In this document: in pieces, positions 1 to 7,563 of the stretch
How the letters are laid out: each line of letters starts with the position of its first letter
Numbering within the stretch: position 1 is the stretch's first letter
Source of the DNA: Candidatus Woesearchaeota archaeon
GTDB taxonomy: Archaea > Nanobdellota > Nanobdellia > Woesearchaeales > GW2011-AR9
Assembly (NCBI GenBank): GCA_018302605.1
Contig: JAGVZN010000026.1
Coordinates: forward strand, 1 to 37,506
DNA length: 37,506 nucleotides
Reading direction: 5' to 3'
Made by a program: the position numbers and the translations under genes
Notes under the pieces: generated by a model
The model's input: the letters and a program-made list of their open reading frames with translations, nothing else
What the model was told of the DNA's origin: nothing
Database searches by the model: none

Positions 1-926
1 AGAGGCAGGCTTGCCGCAATCTGTCCAACGATCTGGGAGGCGACAGAACTGCCATACATCCCACAGATGGTTAAATCTTGATTCTCAAGATAGGCAAAGA
101 GGAAGCCGGCAGCATAGCCATCACCCGCGCCATTGGTGTTGATCACGGTTGTTGGAACAATCGGAATGGGGAGATCAATCCCCTCTGCCAAGACGCGAGA
201 CCCTCGCTTTCCCAATTTTAAACACACTACCTGGTTGTTGTAAGGATGTTCGGAGAAAGAATCAAATTCTTCCCCGACAGCGGCGGCATATTCTTCCGGA
301 GAGGCAAAAAGAAAGTCAGTAAGATCGAGAATAGCCCGCATCGTTTGGCCATTGCCAATCTTATGACAGGTATGCGGATCAGCGAGATCCAGACTGATCT
401 TAGCGCCTGCTTTTTTGGCTCTTTGAAGATAACTGATGAACTCTTTTTCTTTGCCGACAATCTCATAACAGGAAGTATGGATGATCCTTGCCGCAATCGG
501 TGCTTTGTCTAAATCAAAATGAGGAGCGGCGTTCATCAAGTTGAGAAATGTCCGTTCCCCGTCTTCAGTAATCAGCGTATAACAAACACCGCTGGGATGG
601 GTAGTGGAAAGTTGAGTGTGGTCAGCAACTGCGTACTTGCTGAGCATTTCTCGATATTTCGTAGCGAGATGATCGCCGCCGAGCGAACCGACAAGACCGA
701 CTCTTGCCCCCAAAGCAGCAGCAGAAAAGCCAACATTGGCCGGCGAACCGGCAGGACTTTCGTAGGTTTTAGGAATATCTTTCAGTTTTTCTTCTATCTG
801 TGAACGAAGAGCAGCACGATGTTCTGACCCGCGACGCAGCGCCAAACTAGCGAGGAACTCTGTATTGATACGATAAACCTGATCCGTGATGGCATTGGTA
901 ACAACTAATAGATCTAATTGTTTCAT
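1..926 (-). CDS. PfkB-family (ribokinase-like) carbohydrate kinase, 3' end cut by window
   Basis: Not in the ORF track because it runs off the left edge; I translated the reverse strand from ATG at 926 and got about 308 open codons. It shows the PfkB N-terminal glycine region (ESPAGSPANVGFSAAALGA, about residues 56-74) and the C-terminal signature NTNGAGDGYAAGF near residues 263-275, where Asp269 is the expected catalytic base. The family phosphorylates sugars or nucleosides with ATP in the cytoplasm; the substrate cannot be read from sequence, adenosine or ribose kinase being the usual relatives. Its ATG overlaps the stop of the upstream alaX by four bases (ATGA), so the two are probably translationally coupled in the lemA-htpX-...-alaX minus-strand operon. 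Confidence 0.9.
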   Translation of the reverse strand, partial: MKQLDLLVVTNAITDQVYRINTEFLASLALRRGSEHRAALRSQIEEKLKDIPKTYESPAGSPANVGFSAAALGARVGLVGSLGGDHLATKYREMLSKYAVADHTQLSTTHPSGVCYTLITEDGERTFLNLMNAAPHFDLDKAPIAARIIHTSCYEIVGKEKEFISYLQRAKKAGAKISLDLADPHTCHKIGNGQTMRAILDLTDFLFASPEEYAAAVGEEFDSFSEHPYNNQVVCLKLGKRGSRVLAEGIDLPIPIVPTTVINTNGAGDGYAAGFLFAYLENQDLTICGMYGSSVASQIVGQIAASLP

Positions 927-1594
927 GGAGACACTTTGTCTACCTGTTGGAGATAGATCTCAATTCTTTCTTTTCCTTTGCCAATATTCACTCTTTTTAA
1001 TCTTACCGGACCTATTTCTCCGCTGGAGCGAACATGCGTCCCGCCGCAGGGCATTTTCCATTCACCGCACGTCCACCAGCGCAGATCTGATTTTGGGTCA
1101 TCATTCTTCATGATGATCAGATGATTTTGGTGGATAAAAGCATTCATCTTCGCCTCTAATGGAGGAATGAGATCATTCAATGGTTTCTCATACAGAAAAT
1201 CCATTCTTGCTTTTTCCGGGGCAATGTTCGAGCCGATGATCTTTACTTTCCCGATAAAGTCTGGGGAGAGATAATACAAGAGGTGAGCCGCGGAATGCAA
1301 ATTACGCAGTTTTCGCCGACGTTCCGGATCAATCTTGATCGTAACAACAGCAGCAACTTTAAATCTCGGTTCTGTTTGCAGTGTATATTCAATATCGATG
1401 ATATTTTCTTTATCACCCTGTTTAATTGCTTCAATAACCGTCATCCCACCGATTGTTCCTTCGTCAGAAGCTTGTCCGCCAGAGAAAGCAAAGAAGATTG
1501 TCTGATCAAGTTTGATTTTCTTCCCGTTGATTTCCGTAACAGTCGCGGTGCATTCTGTTTGATAAGGGTCGTCCCAGAAGAGTTTGGTGGTCAT
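923..1594 (-). CDS. alaX: AlaX-type alanyl-tRNA trans-editing protein
   Basis: A 223-residue stand-alone homologue of the AlaRS editing domain, which hydrolyses Ser or Gly mischarged onto tRNA-Ala. The four zinc/catalytic ligands are visible: His100 and His104 in HSAAH, and Cys183 and His187 in CGGTH. The SGGQ motif near residues 38-41 matches the N-terminal glycine-rich strand of AlaX-M and AlaRS editing domains. The length fits the medium AlaX class (AlaX-M), longer than AlaX-S and without the C-Ala extension of AlaX-L. It starts five bases after the stop of the SAMDC-like gene and overlaps the kinase downstream by ATGA, so it sits mid-operon. Family assignment is firm; the exact mischarged substrate is inferred from the family. 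Confidence 0.93.
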   Translation of the reverse strand: MTTKLFWDDPYQTECTATVTEINGKKIKLDQTIFFAFSGGQASDEGTIGGMTVIEAIKQGDKENIIDIEYTLQTEPRFKVAAVVTIKIDPERRRKLRNLHSAAHLLYYLSPDFIGKVKIIGSNIAPEKARMDFLYEKPLNDLIPPLEAKMNAFIHQNHLIIMKNDDPKSDLRWWTCGEWKMPCGGTHVRSSGEIGPVRLKRVNIGKGKERIEIYLQQVDKVSP

Positions 1595-1599
1595 TTTCT

Positions 1600-1956
1600 T
1601 TAGAACTGTTCGTATACAATCTTCTTCGCTTTAAAGAAACGCTTTGTGAAACGCACTGCTTTCTTTACGTTAAATTTTTTGCAGGTGTAGATCACTGTTG
1701 AAAAGAACTGAGCATTCCCCCAAACATAAAGAGCAATTCCTGAATCTATCAAAGGTACAAAAGCATCAAAACCCTGATTAATACTCTTTCCTTTATTACT
1801 CGTAGCATGGATCGTCGGCTTTCCATATGTTTTTAATTTCAATTCTTTAGTTATTCCTTTAAAGAAAGCAAGAATCTCTTTCTGATTAATGGGAATAATA
1901 AAAAAACCTTCTATAACTAATCTTTGTCTAGTAATATCTGGAGCAATATTCTTCAT
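1600..1956 (-). CDS. SAM-decarboxylase-fold-like protein, probably non-catalytic
   Basis: A 118-residue protein resembling the SpeH/SpeD S-adenosylmethionine decarboxylase fold. The stretch GFDAFVPLIDSGIALYVW (62-79) followed by FFSTVIYTCKKF aligns by eye with the SpeH cleavage region ESHxSIHTWPE...AAVDxFTCG. The cleavage-site Ser is kept (Ser72), but the following His is Gly73 and the HTW becomes YVW, so autoprocessing to a pyruvoyl enzyme and decarboxylation look unlikely. It lies one base after the htpX stop and five bases before alaX, so it is co-transcribed with them. The function is unknown; a ligand-binding or regulatory paralogue is my inference. The fold call rests on motif spacing only. 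Confidence 0.55.
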   Translation of the reverse strand: MKNIAPDITRQRLVIEGFFIIPINQKEILAFFKGITKELKLKTYGKPTIHATSNKGKSINQGFDAFVPLIDSGIALYVWGNAQFFSTVIYTCKKFNVKKAVRFTKRFFKAKKIVYEQF

Positions 1957-1957
1957 T

Positions 1958-2857
1958 CTACATCGCCTCTAATCTCTTGATCCTTTCGTTGATGTCTGGA
2001 TGGGTTGCAAAGAGATGGGTAAATGTTCCTTTCGTCTTGCGGAACGGCGTCGAAATAAACAGATGCGCCGTGGCGCGATTTGCTTTATCCACTAACGGAT
2101 CAGGATCGCTCTTGATCTTGCGCAAAGCATCAGCCAATCCTTGAGGATAGCGGGTAAGCATGGCCCCCGACGCATCGGCAAGAAATTCCCGCTTGCGGGA
2201 GATGGCCAGTTTCATCAATTCGCCGATCAACGGGGAGAGGACGGCTAACAATAGGCCAACGACGATGAGGACGATGGTGATGGATCCGCCTCTCTGCTCA
2301 TCTCTTCTCAAACCGCCCCAGAGGAAACTACGCAAGAGGAAATCAGAAAGCAGGACGGTTATGCCGACCATTACGGAAGCGAGCATCATCACCCGGATGT
2401 CATAATTTTTGATGTGAGATATTTCATGCGCCAGTACGCCTTCTAATTCTAGTTTATCCAACTTCTCTAACAGGCCAGTTGTTACTGCAACAGCAGCATG
2501 CTCAGGATCCCGGCCGGTGGCGAAGGCATTCAGTGCAGAATCATCAATGACATATACTTTAGGCGGTTTAGGTAAACCGGCAGCGATGGAAAGGCCTTCC
2601 ACCGTGTTGATCAGATGAGCATATTTTGGTTTGGTTGCTTCATGCGCCCCGGTCATCGAGAGGATAGCGCCGCTGCCGGCGTAATAACTGAAGAGGAAAT
2701 AAAGTCCGCCAATGATCAAAGCGAGGACAATGCCCCCATACTGATTTCCGTAAAACATCCCGATCAATAGCCCCAAAAAAGTAATCAATACGAAAAAGAA
2801 AAAGACTAATCCATATGTACGCCTGCTATTAGAGGCGATTTCTTCGTACATTCCCAT
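1958..2857 (-). CDS. htpX: HtpX-like M48 membrane metalloprotease
   Basis: A 299-residue integral membrane zinc protease. Two N-terminal hydrophobic segments (about 16-36 and 42-60) precede the protease domain. The HEISH motif (His144, Glu145, His148) supplies two zinc ligands and the general base, and Glu224 in RKREFLADASGA fits the third ligand. Two more hydrophobic segments (about 158-178 and 192-218) lie between these motifs, as in HtpX. The family degrades misfolded membrane proteins at the cytoplasmic face. It starts 20 bases after lemA, a pairing that recurs in many bacteria and archaea, with a GAGGG ribosome-binding site upstream. Known of the family: stress-linked quality control. 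No regulator is visible here. Confidence 0.95.
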   Translation of the reverse strand: MGMYEEIASNSRRTYGLVFFFFVLITFLGLLIGMFYGNQYGGIVLALIIGGLYFLFSYYAGSGAILSMTGAHEATKPKYAHLINTVEGLSIAAGLPKPPKVYVIDDSALNAFATGRDPEHAAVAVTTGLLEKLDKLELEGVLAHEISHIKNYDIRVMMLASVMVGITVLLSDFLLRSFLWGGLRRDEQRGGSITIVLIVVGLLLAVLSPLIGELMKLAISRKREFLADASGAMLTRYPQGLADALRKIKSDPDPLVDKANRATAHLFISTPFRKTKGTFTHLFATHPDINERIKRLEAM

Positions 2858-2877
2858 TGAATTTAGAATTCCCTCAT

Positions 2878-3423
2878 CTAAAATTCTACTTTGATGTTCT
2901 TCTTTTCTTCTTTGCCTGCTTCAAAGAATTGTTCTGACTTAAAACTAAACATCCTAGCAAACAGATTTTTGGGGAAGACCTGCAAAGCTTCGTTGTAAAG
3001 CATTACGGAATCGTTGTAGAATTGGCGGGAATAGGCAATCTTACTTTCTGTCCCGGACAATTCTTCCTGCAAGTGCATGAAGTTTTCGTTGGCTTTAAGC
3101 TGTGGATAGTTTTCCGCAACGGCAAAGATCGATTTCAATGCTTCAGTGATCTGATTTGATGCTTTAGCTTTGTCTTTGGGGGAGCCGGAGATCAACGATG
3201 TCCGCGCTTTGGTTACTTCTTCTAAGACACCTTTCTCATGTTTCATGTAACCTTTGACCGCATTGATCAGGTTGGGAATGAGATCATATCTTCGTTTCAG
3301 CTGGACATCGATCTGTGACCAGGCATTTTTGACGCGCATGCGCAGCCGAATCAGACTGTTATAGATGTAGATAACCAGTAAAATGACGACGACGACAACG
3401 ACTATAACCCATGTTGCAACCAT
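2878..3423 (-). CDS. lemA: LemA family membrane protein
   Basis: A 181-residue protein with one N-terminal membrane helix (about residues 4-24, rich in V and I) followed by a long helical domain carrying the LemA hallmark [34 protein letters not shown]. The C-terminal part, with [21 protein letters not shown], is also typical. LemA proteins have an extracytoplasmic N-terminus and an alpha-helical bundle; their biochemical role is not settled, though they are often encoded beside HtpX or TPM-domain proteins. It is the first gene of the minus-strand operon that continues through htpX to the PfkB kinase. The region upstream is AT-rich and then enters the repeat cluster at 3.5-3.9 kb, so any insertion effects would act on this promoter too. 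Confidence 0.93.
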   Translation of the reverse strand: MVATWVIVVVVVVILLVIYIYNSLIRLRMRVKNAWSQIDVQLKRRYDLIPNLINAVKGYMKHEKGVLEEVTKARTSLISGSPKDKAKASNQITEALKSIFAVAENYPQLKANENFMHLQEELSGTESKIAYSRQFYNDSVMLYNEALQVFPKNLFARMFSFKSEQFFEAGKEEKKNIKVEF

Positions 3424-3503
3424 ATTTTTTAACCCCCGTTTCTAATAATAATCTTTATTTTCTTCATTTTATTTTATCTCTTTAAAAGCTTTATGGAGGA
3501 TTT

Positions 3504-3666
3504 GGCTTAGTAGAAAAATTCCTCCTGGCCATTGACCGCGGCGAAAACAGGTTGCGTTTAAGGTCGCAGAACAGACCAGTCAATCTTATTGTTTTCGCAC
3601 CTGTTCCTGTATATTTCTTCCCACGGTCAATCTTCAGGCCAGGCGGACGACTTTTTCTACTAAGCC
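3504..3666. repeat. MITE-like element R1, copy 1 (full length, intact ends)
   Basis: A 163-bp non-coding element bounded by perfect 15-bp terminal inverted repeats (GGCTTAGTAGAAAAA at 3504-3518 and its complement at 3652-3666). It is flanked by an exact 9-bp direct repeat GGAGGATTT (3495-3503 and 3667-3675), as expected for a target-site duplication. Its reverse complement matches the copy at 33.3 kb over both arms, including GATTGACCGTGGGAAG, GGAACAGGTGCGAAAAC and CGGTCAATGGCCAGGAGGA, with a divergent centre. The ORF drawn inside it (3491..3694) is an artefact of the palindrome. No transposase is encoded; mobilisation in trans is inferred. Confidence 0.85.
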
Positions 3667-3697
3667 GGAGGATTTGGGCTGTGATATCTAGCATACC

Positions 3698-3873
3698 GTA
3701 TGTATTAAGTTAAGTCTGTGCGGGCAGGGTCAAGATGGTCTGCCGAGCGTTGGCTTTGAGCAGGAGATGCAGAGTCTCGCTCATCCTCGAGAATATTTTT
3801 AGAGAGAAATTGAACCCCTTTTCTGAGCGAGACGAGGCAGACTGACCTGCCCAAGCACAGACTTAATACGTAC
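3698..3873. repeat. MITE-like element R2, copy A
   Basis: A 176-bp element with imperfect 12-bp terminal inverted repeats (GTATGTATTAAG at the left, complement of GTACGTATTAAG at the right). It is flanked by the direct repeat AGCATACC (3690-3697 and 3874-3881; the match extends to 11 bp if the next GTA is counted). The reverse complement matches copy B at 22.87 kb, which is also exactly 176 bp. Shared internal blocks include TGCCTCGTCTCGCTCAG, GATGAGCGAGAC and AACGCTCGGCAG. The internal GTCTCGCTCA/TGAGCGAGAC pair gives nested hairpin potential. It ends 13 bases before the TATA box of the SpoIIM-family gene. ORF 3705..3902 is a shadow of it. Confidence 0.85.
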
Positions 3874-3886
3874 AGCATACCGTAAC

Positions 3887-3895
3887 TTATATAAA
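3887..3895 (+). promoter_or_regulatory. TATA box of the SpoIIM-family gene
   Basis: TTATATAAA lies just right of the R2 copy A duplication and about 38 bases before the TTG start. This predicts a start of transcription near 3917 and a very short leader that still contains GAGG. Confidence 0.6.
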
Positions 3896-3928
3896 CATTC
3901 AAAATATCTCTAAAGCGAGGCTGATAGA

Positions 3929-4807
3929 TTGGTATTAGAACATCTTTTCCCGGAAGACTGGCTGGAAAAACGAGGAGTGTATGCTTTCATCCTTGGTGCA
4001 ATCTACGCCGTGGTGGGGGTATTAGTTGCCTCCGTCCTTTTTCCAAAAGATCCCGCTTTAGTGGGAGTAGCTTTGACTTCTATGCTCATCCTTCCGGAGA
4101 TGTACAAGATTTTCTCGTATCAGGAACGAAAGCAAAGTTTGGAACAGAAGACGACATTTCTCTCGCTCTGGAAGAATGATATTGAGATCGTGCGGATTTA
4201 TGTTTTTCTGTTCTTAGGAGTCATTCTGGTTTATTCCCTGGGGACAATCCTTCTTCCCAGCATCCAGACGAACGAGTTGTTTCGGGAGCAGCTGGAGATC
4301 CGCTTTGGAGAGGGGTTTGCCGGACATGCTATCTCGGGAGGTCTTTTTGAAAGCGGCCTCTTTGTTGAGCTGTTGAGTAATAATTTACTGGTGATGATCG
4401 CCTGTTTCATCATGGCGCTGCTTACGGGAGACGGAGCAATCTTCCTGATTATCTGGAATGCGTCGGTGTGGGGGACGATCTTTGGAATTACGGCAAAGAA
4501 TGCCGCTTCTTTTTCTGGGGCAAACGTGGTTTACATCTTTGGAATTGTCATGCTCATCGTGTTCCCGCACATGATCATCGAGGGGATCTCTTATTTTCTG
4601 GCGGCGATCGCCGGCTCGGTGATTTCCAAAGATGTCATTCTGGAGAAATTTGCTTCCGATCGTTTTTTCCGGGTATTTGGCTTTAATCTTTATCTGATTG
4701 TGATTGCTTTGCTCTTTTTGCTCTTGGGAGCGGGGGTAGAGGCATTTGTCTTGGAAAACGTTGATATTTACAGTGAGATTGTCCGACAGAGCCTCCTTTC
4801 GTTTTGA
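3929..4807 (+). CDS. Stage II sporulation protein M (SpoIIM) family membrane protein
   Basis: A 292-residue polytopic membrane protein with about five hydrophobic helices (near 20-38, 90-110, 150-168, 185-225 and 255-277). The conserved SpoIIM signature is seen in GNLL-like SNNLLVMIACF and in FPHMIIEGISYFLAAIAGSVI, where the Glu in a membrane context is characteristic. It begins with TTG, since no ATG fits; GAGG eight bases upstream supports this. Archaeal members are widespread and have nothing to do with sporulation; their job is not established, although membrane remodelling has been proposed for the family. Its promoter abuts the R2 element, so the gene may have been put under, or lost, upstream control by that insertion (inference). 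Confidence 0.88.
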   Translation: MVLEHLFPEDWLEKRGVYAFILGAIYAVVGVLVASVLFPKDPALVGVALTSMLILPEMYKIFSYQERKQSLEQKTTFLSLWKNDIEIVRIYVFLFLGVILVYSLGTILLPSIQTNELFREQLEIRFGEGFAGHAISGGLFESGLFVELLSNNLLVMIACFIMALLTGDGAIFLIIWNASVWGTIFGITAKNAASFSGANVVYIFGIVMLIVFPHMIIEGISYFLAAIAGSVISKDVILEKFASDRFFRVFGFNLYLIVIALLFLLLGAGVEAFVLENVDIYSEIVRQSLLSF

Positions 4808-4826
4808 TCAGAAGAGATATTCCAAC

Positions 4827-5648
4827 CTATTCTTTTTGATGCGGTTTACAGGTATCATAAAAATCACATTTCCCCGTCGACCATTTGCAGAGGGGAGTTA
4901 TCGTCTTGGGATAGTCGCCCATTTCTTCCGTGCGACAAGTGTGCTGGTGAATCCCTTCAATTTCTGTTTTAGCAAGGTTCAATAACTGTTCATCTACCGG
5001 TAAAAACTTGAGTTTATGACGAAGAAAAAAGATGCCTACTTTGGAAGGCATCTTTCCGTGCTTTTCAAAATAGAGCAGAGAATAGATTGCCAGCTGCAGC
5101 CGGATGCTCTCTTTCATCTCAAAAGTAGCATTTGTCTTATAATCAATAATATGAACTTCGTCATCAACATGATGGATCGCATCGATAAAGCCGCGCACGG
5201 AATGCTCTTTGGAAGTATATTCCTGTTCACGGACAGGAGTCAGCTCGAGAAATGCTTCCTGGACGGAAAGATTTTTTTTCTTTGTCAGAGAAGAGAGATC
5301 TTCTACGAAGTGATTTGTCCAGTTCATCAGCATGAGCATCGTCTCTTCGAAATAAAATCGCTCCTGATCTGGGCTCAGGGAAAGCTGATTCAATTGATTC
5401 TGTGCTTTTTTCCAGTAATGGAGGAAAAATGTCTGGATGCTTTCTTTACATTTCCGCGCAAAATTCTCTTCCGTCAATGCGGAGGTATCCAGATTATAAA
5501 AGTTTTCCAGCGTGGAATGGGCAATGTTTCCCCGCACTTGATGAATATTTGATTGGGTAGGCAGTTTTTCAATGTATTGATAATAATATTTACGTTTGCA
5601 CTGCTTGAATGTATTGATGGATGATGGTGATTCTACTCTCTTTGCCAT
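4827..5648 (-). CDS. RecB/Cas4-like PD-(D/E)XK exonuclease with Fe-S cysteine set
   Basis: A 273-residue nuclease of the PD-(D/E)XK (PDDEXK_1) family. SPSSINTFKQCKRKYYYQYI at the N-terminus is the classical opening of Cas4/AddB-type domains. The active-site pieces are RGNIAHSTLE (His44), GFIDAI (Asp156) and IIDYKTN (Asp169, Lys171), followed by the QLAIYSLLY motif. One early Cys (17) and three late Cys (254, 261, 267) match the split four-cysteine arrangement that binds a 4Fe-4S cluster in Cas4 and AddB. There is no CRISPR array or cas gene in the window, so this is more likely a repair nuclease than an adaptation factor. It converges with the SpoIIM-family gene; no operon partner is visible. 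Confidence 0.92.
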   Translation of the reverse strand: MAKRVESPSSINTFKQCKRKYYYQYIEKLPTQSNIHQVRGNIAHSTLENFYNLDTSALTEENFARKCKESIQTFFLHYWKKAQNQLNQLSLSPDQERFYFEETMLMLMNWTNHFVEDLSSLTKKKNLSVQEAFLELTPVREQEYTSKEHSVRGFIDAIHHVDDEVHIIDYKTNATFEMKESIRLQLAIYSLLYFEKHGKMPSKVGIFFLRHKLKFLPVDEQLLNLAKTEIEGIHQHTCRTEEMGDYPKTITPLCKWSTGKCDFYDTCKPHQKE

Positions 5649-5762
5649 GTATCGCCTCTTTGGTTCAGAAAAAGGTTTAGGGGTTTGTTTATATGTTTTA
5701 TTGTGATGGATGTTTGTAAATCTGCATAATCTTAATAAAATGCGGACTTTTTTGACAAGATA

Positions 5763-6296
5763 ATGAAACCAAACCTCCTGACGACGATCCGCTTCATCTC
5801 TCTCTTTTTGGTAATTGCAGCAGATTCTACCCGATTCTACTACCTTGCCCTGACCTTTCTGTTCTTTGGCTTTTGCACCGATTACCTCGACGGGCTGGTC
5901 GCTCGAAAATACAAAAAAGGATCAGAGATTGGAATTTATTACGATCATTTCGTGGATAAAATCTTTGTTCATCTCCTCCTTGTATACTATCTCTCGCAGA
6001 ATCTGCTTGGTTTCTGGGTCGTGGCACTGCTCATCCTGCGGGATTATCTGGCCTTGGGATTCCGGCAGTATGCCCTCTCCCAGCAGACGAATATCGCCAG
6101 TGTCCGGTCAGGAAAGATCAAGTTAGTTGCGCAGGGGATGTTCTTGATGTTCATCGCGCTAGGAAGAATATTACCTTTTCCGGCAACAATCGTGGAGAAA
6201 ATAGGCATCGTCATCGTCATCTGGTCGTTTGGATCATTAGTTGATATGGGCTGGAAAAATAAAGCTATCCTGAAGAGATTGTGGAAAGAGTTTTGA
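5763..6296 (+). CDS. CDP-alcohol phosphatidyltransferase family membrane enzyme
   Basis: A 177-residue membrane protein with the full catalytic signature D-x2-DG-x2-AR-x8-G-x3-D-x3-D: Asp40, Asp43-Gly44, Ala47-Arg48, Gly57, Asp61 and Asp65 in DYLDGLVARKYKKG... The N-terminal PNLLTTIRFISL is also typical. The family swaps CMP on a CDP-linked lipid for an alcohol head group such as glycerol phosphate, serine or inositol phosphate, in the cytoplasmic membrane. The head group cannot be assigned from sequence; length and start resemble PgsA-type enzymes. Four or more hydrophobic helices surround the motif. It is a single gene, with an AT-rich upstream region after the divergent nuclease. Confidence 0.92.
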   Translation: MKPNLLTTIRFISLFLVIAADSTRFYYLALTFLFFGFCTDYLDGLVARKYKKGSEIGIYYDHFVDKIFVHLLLVYYLSQNLLGFWVVALLILRDYLALGFRQYALSQQTNIASVRSGKIKLVAQGMFLMFIALGRILPFPATIVEKIGIVIVIWSFGSLVDMGWKNKAILKRLWKEF

Positions 6297-6372
6297 TTCT
6301 TTACGATAGAATATACTTGCAATCAGAAAGTCAACATGACACAGAAAGTCAAAATGATATTTTGGTCTTTTA

Positions 6373-7062
6373 TCACTCTTTTCTCTTCTCCTCAAACGCT
6401 CTGGGATTCTTCAAGATGTCTGGCCGCATCCGTAAATTTAAGATTGTTCTACTGCCAATTAAAGGAGATAAAACCTCATGGATAGTTTGTTCACCAGTTC
6501 CAAAGCCAGGCGCTCTGAGGAGGAGAAGAGTGCCTGACTGGGTTAGAAATTGATCGGTCTGTCCAAGCTTCGTATAATCATCAGGATTATCTAATGGGTC
6601 ATAGATACGGACGAGCGCAGAACCACTGATGGTAATGGTAGCAGAGAGAAGCTGATCATTTCTCCGATCACGATGGGGAGAAATCCAATCATGACTATCT
6701 CGATATCTTTGATAGCCAGCTTCGGTAGGACACCAATTTTCAAGTTCTGGATAGCACGGGATTAAATTACCAACATCATGAGCCAGTGATCGTGTTACTT
6801 CAGTTGCGATTGGAATTTCTGGGTGTCCAACAGGGAAATAAGCCCGTTGATGTAATTGCTGTACTTCCCGAAGAGTTCCTGCATTTATCGGATAATTGAC
6901 ATGGTCGCCTTCCTCAAGATTGATCTGTCCGATTTCTGTTTGCATGAGGCTGCAAAAGTAAGGGCTGATTGCTCCAGAAGCGAAGAAATAACCAACTTCA
7001 CAAGTTTCGGCAAGGGCTCGTTCCAGATTAAAACCATCTCCCAACAATTTTCGAGTCATCAT
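6373..7062 (-). CDS. Putative Fe(II)/2-oxoglutarate dioxygenase-like protein
   Basis: A 229-residue protein whose second half shows the jelly-roll iron facial triad. SPHRD gives His130 and Asp132 (HxD), QTIHEVLSP gives the distal His195, and Arg205 ten residues later suits 2-oxoglutarate binding. Between them, LLSATITISGSALVRIYD and GTLLLLRAPG look like the core beta strands. This layout matches prolyl-hydroxylase/AlkB-like oxygenases, but I cannot place it in a named subfamily and the substrate is unknown. It stands alone, divergent from eif1A with about 86 bases between starts. Fe(II)/2OG enzymes imply access to oxygen, which would be of note if the host is an anaerobe. Confidence 0.6.
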   Translation of the reverse strand: MMTRKLLGDGFNLERALAETCEVGYFFASGAISPYFCSLMQTEIGQINLEEGDHVNYPINAGTLREVQQLHQRAYFPVGHPEIPIATEVTRSLAHDVGNLIPCYPELENWCPTEAGYQRYRDSHDWISPHRDRRNDQLLSATITISGSALVRIYDPLDNPDDYTKLGQTDQFLTQSGTLLLLRAPGFGTGEQTIHEVLSPLIGSRTILNLRMRPDILKNPRAFEEKRKE

Positions 7063-7148
7063 TTATCCGTAGAGGGATTAATAGATATAAAAATATCGTA
7101 GCTGAGAAAGCAATCATTTTTAAAGAAGCAGCCTTTTTTATCAGATAA

Positions 7149-7469
7149 ATGTCTAGACCAAACGAAGAAGAACAGCAAGTGATCCGGGTGCGCATCCCGC
7201 AAGGAAAAGAAGTTCTGGGGATTGTCCAGCAGCGTCTGGGAGGAAGCCGGATGCGTGTTCTCTGTCTGGATGGGAAAGAACGAATCTGCCGCATCCCAGG
7301 AAGCCTGCGCCGGGCTTTATGGGTGCGGGAGAATGATGTAGTTATCATCGAGCCTTGGGAATTGGGCGGTGATGAAAAAGGCGATGTTGTCTATAAGTAT
7401 CGGGGAAAAGCTGAAGTTGACTTCTTGCGGAAGAGAGGATATTTGAAGAATTTAGAAGAGGAGTTTTAG
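7149..7469 (+). CDS. eif1A: Translation initiation factor aIF1A
   Basis: A 106-residue S1/OB-fold protein of the aIF1A family. VIRVRIPQGKEVLGIVQQRLGGSRMRVLCLDGKERICRIPGSLRR is the diagnostic OB domain, followed by VRENDVVIIEPWE and a short C-terminal extension. It binds the A site of the small ribosomal subunit and assists start-codon selection. The length is normal for archaea. A run containing ATATAAAAATATC about 55 bases upstream can serve as its TATA box and possibly that of the divergent oxygenase-like gene. In many archaea eif1A is next to rio1 and the KH protein; here those are 16 kb away, so the cluster has been split. Confidence 0.97.
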   Translation: MSRPNEEEQQVIRVRIPQGKEVLGIVQQRLGGSRMRVLCLDGKERICRIPGSLRRALWVRENDVVIIEPWELGGDEKGDVVYKYRGKAEVDFLRKRGYLKNLEEEF

Positions 7470-7563
7470 AGCTGGCCATTGGCCAATGATATATCCTCTA
7501 TATTCAAGAACAGCGTCCAGCACAGCGAAATGCTTAAATAGAATTTTTCTTCCTACGTAGAGT

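Noticed and set aside
3491-3902. ORFs 3491..3694 and 3705..3902 on the minus strand as small genes
   Set aside because: They lie within the R1 and R2 repeat elements; the sequence is explained by inverted repeats and has no start signals.
4827-5648. CRISPR adaptation locus suggested by the Cas4-like nuclease
   Set aside because: No repeat-spacer array and no cas1/cas2 in the window.
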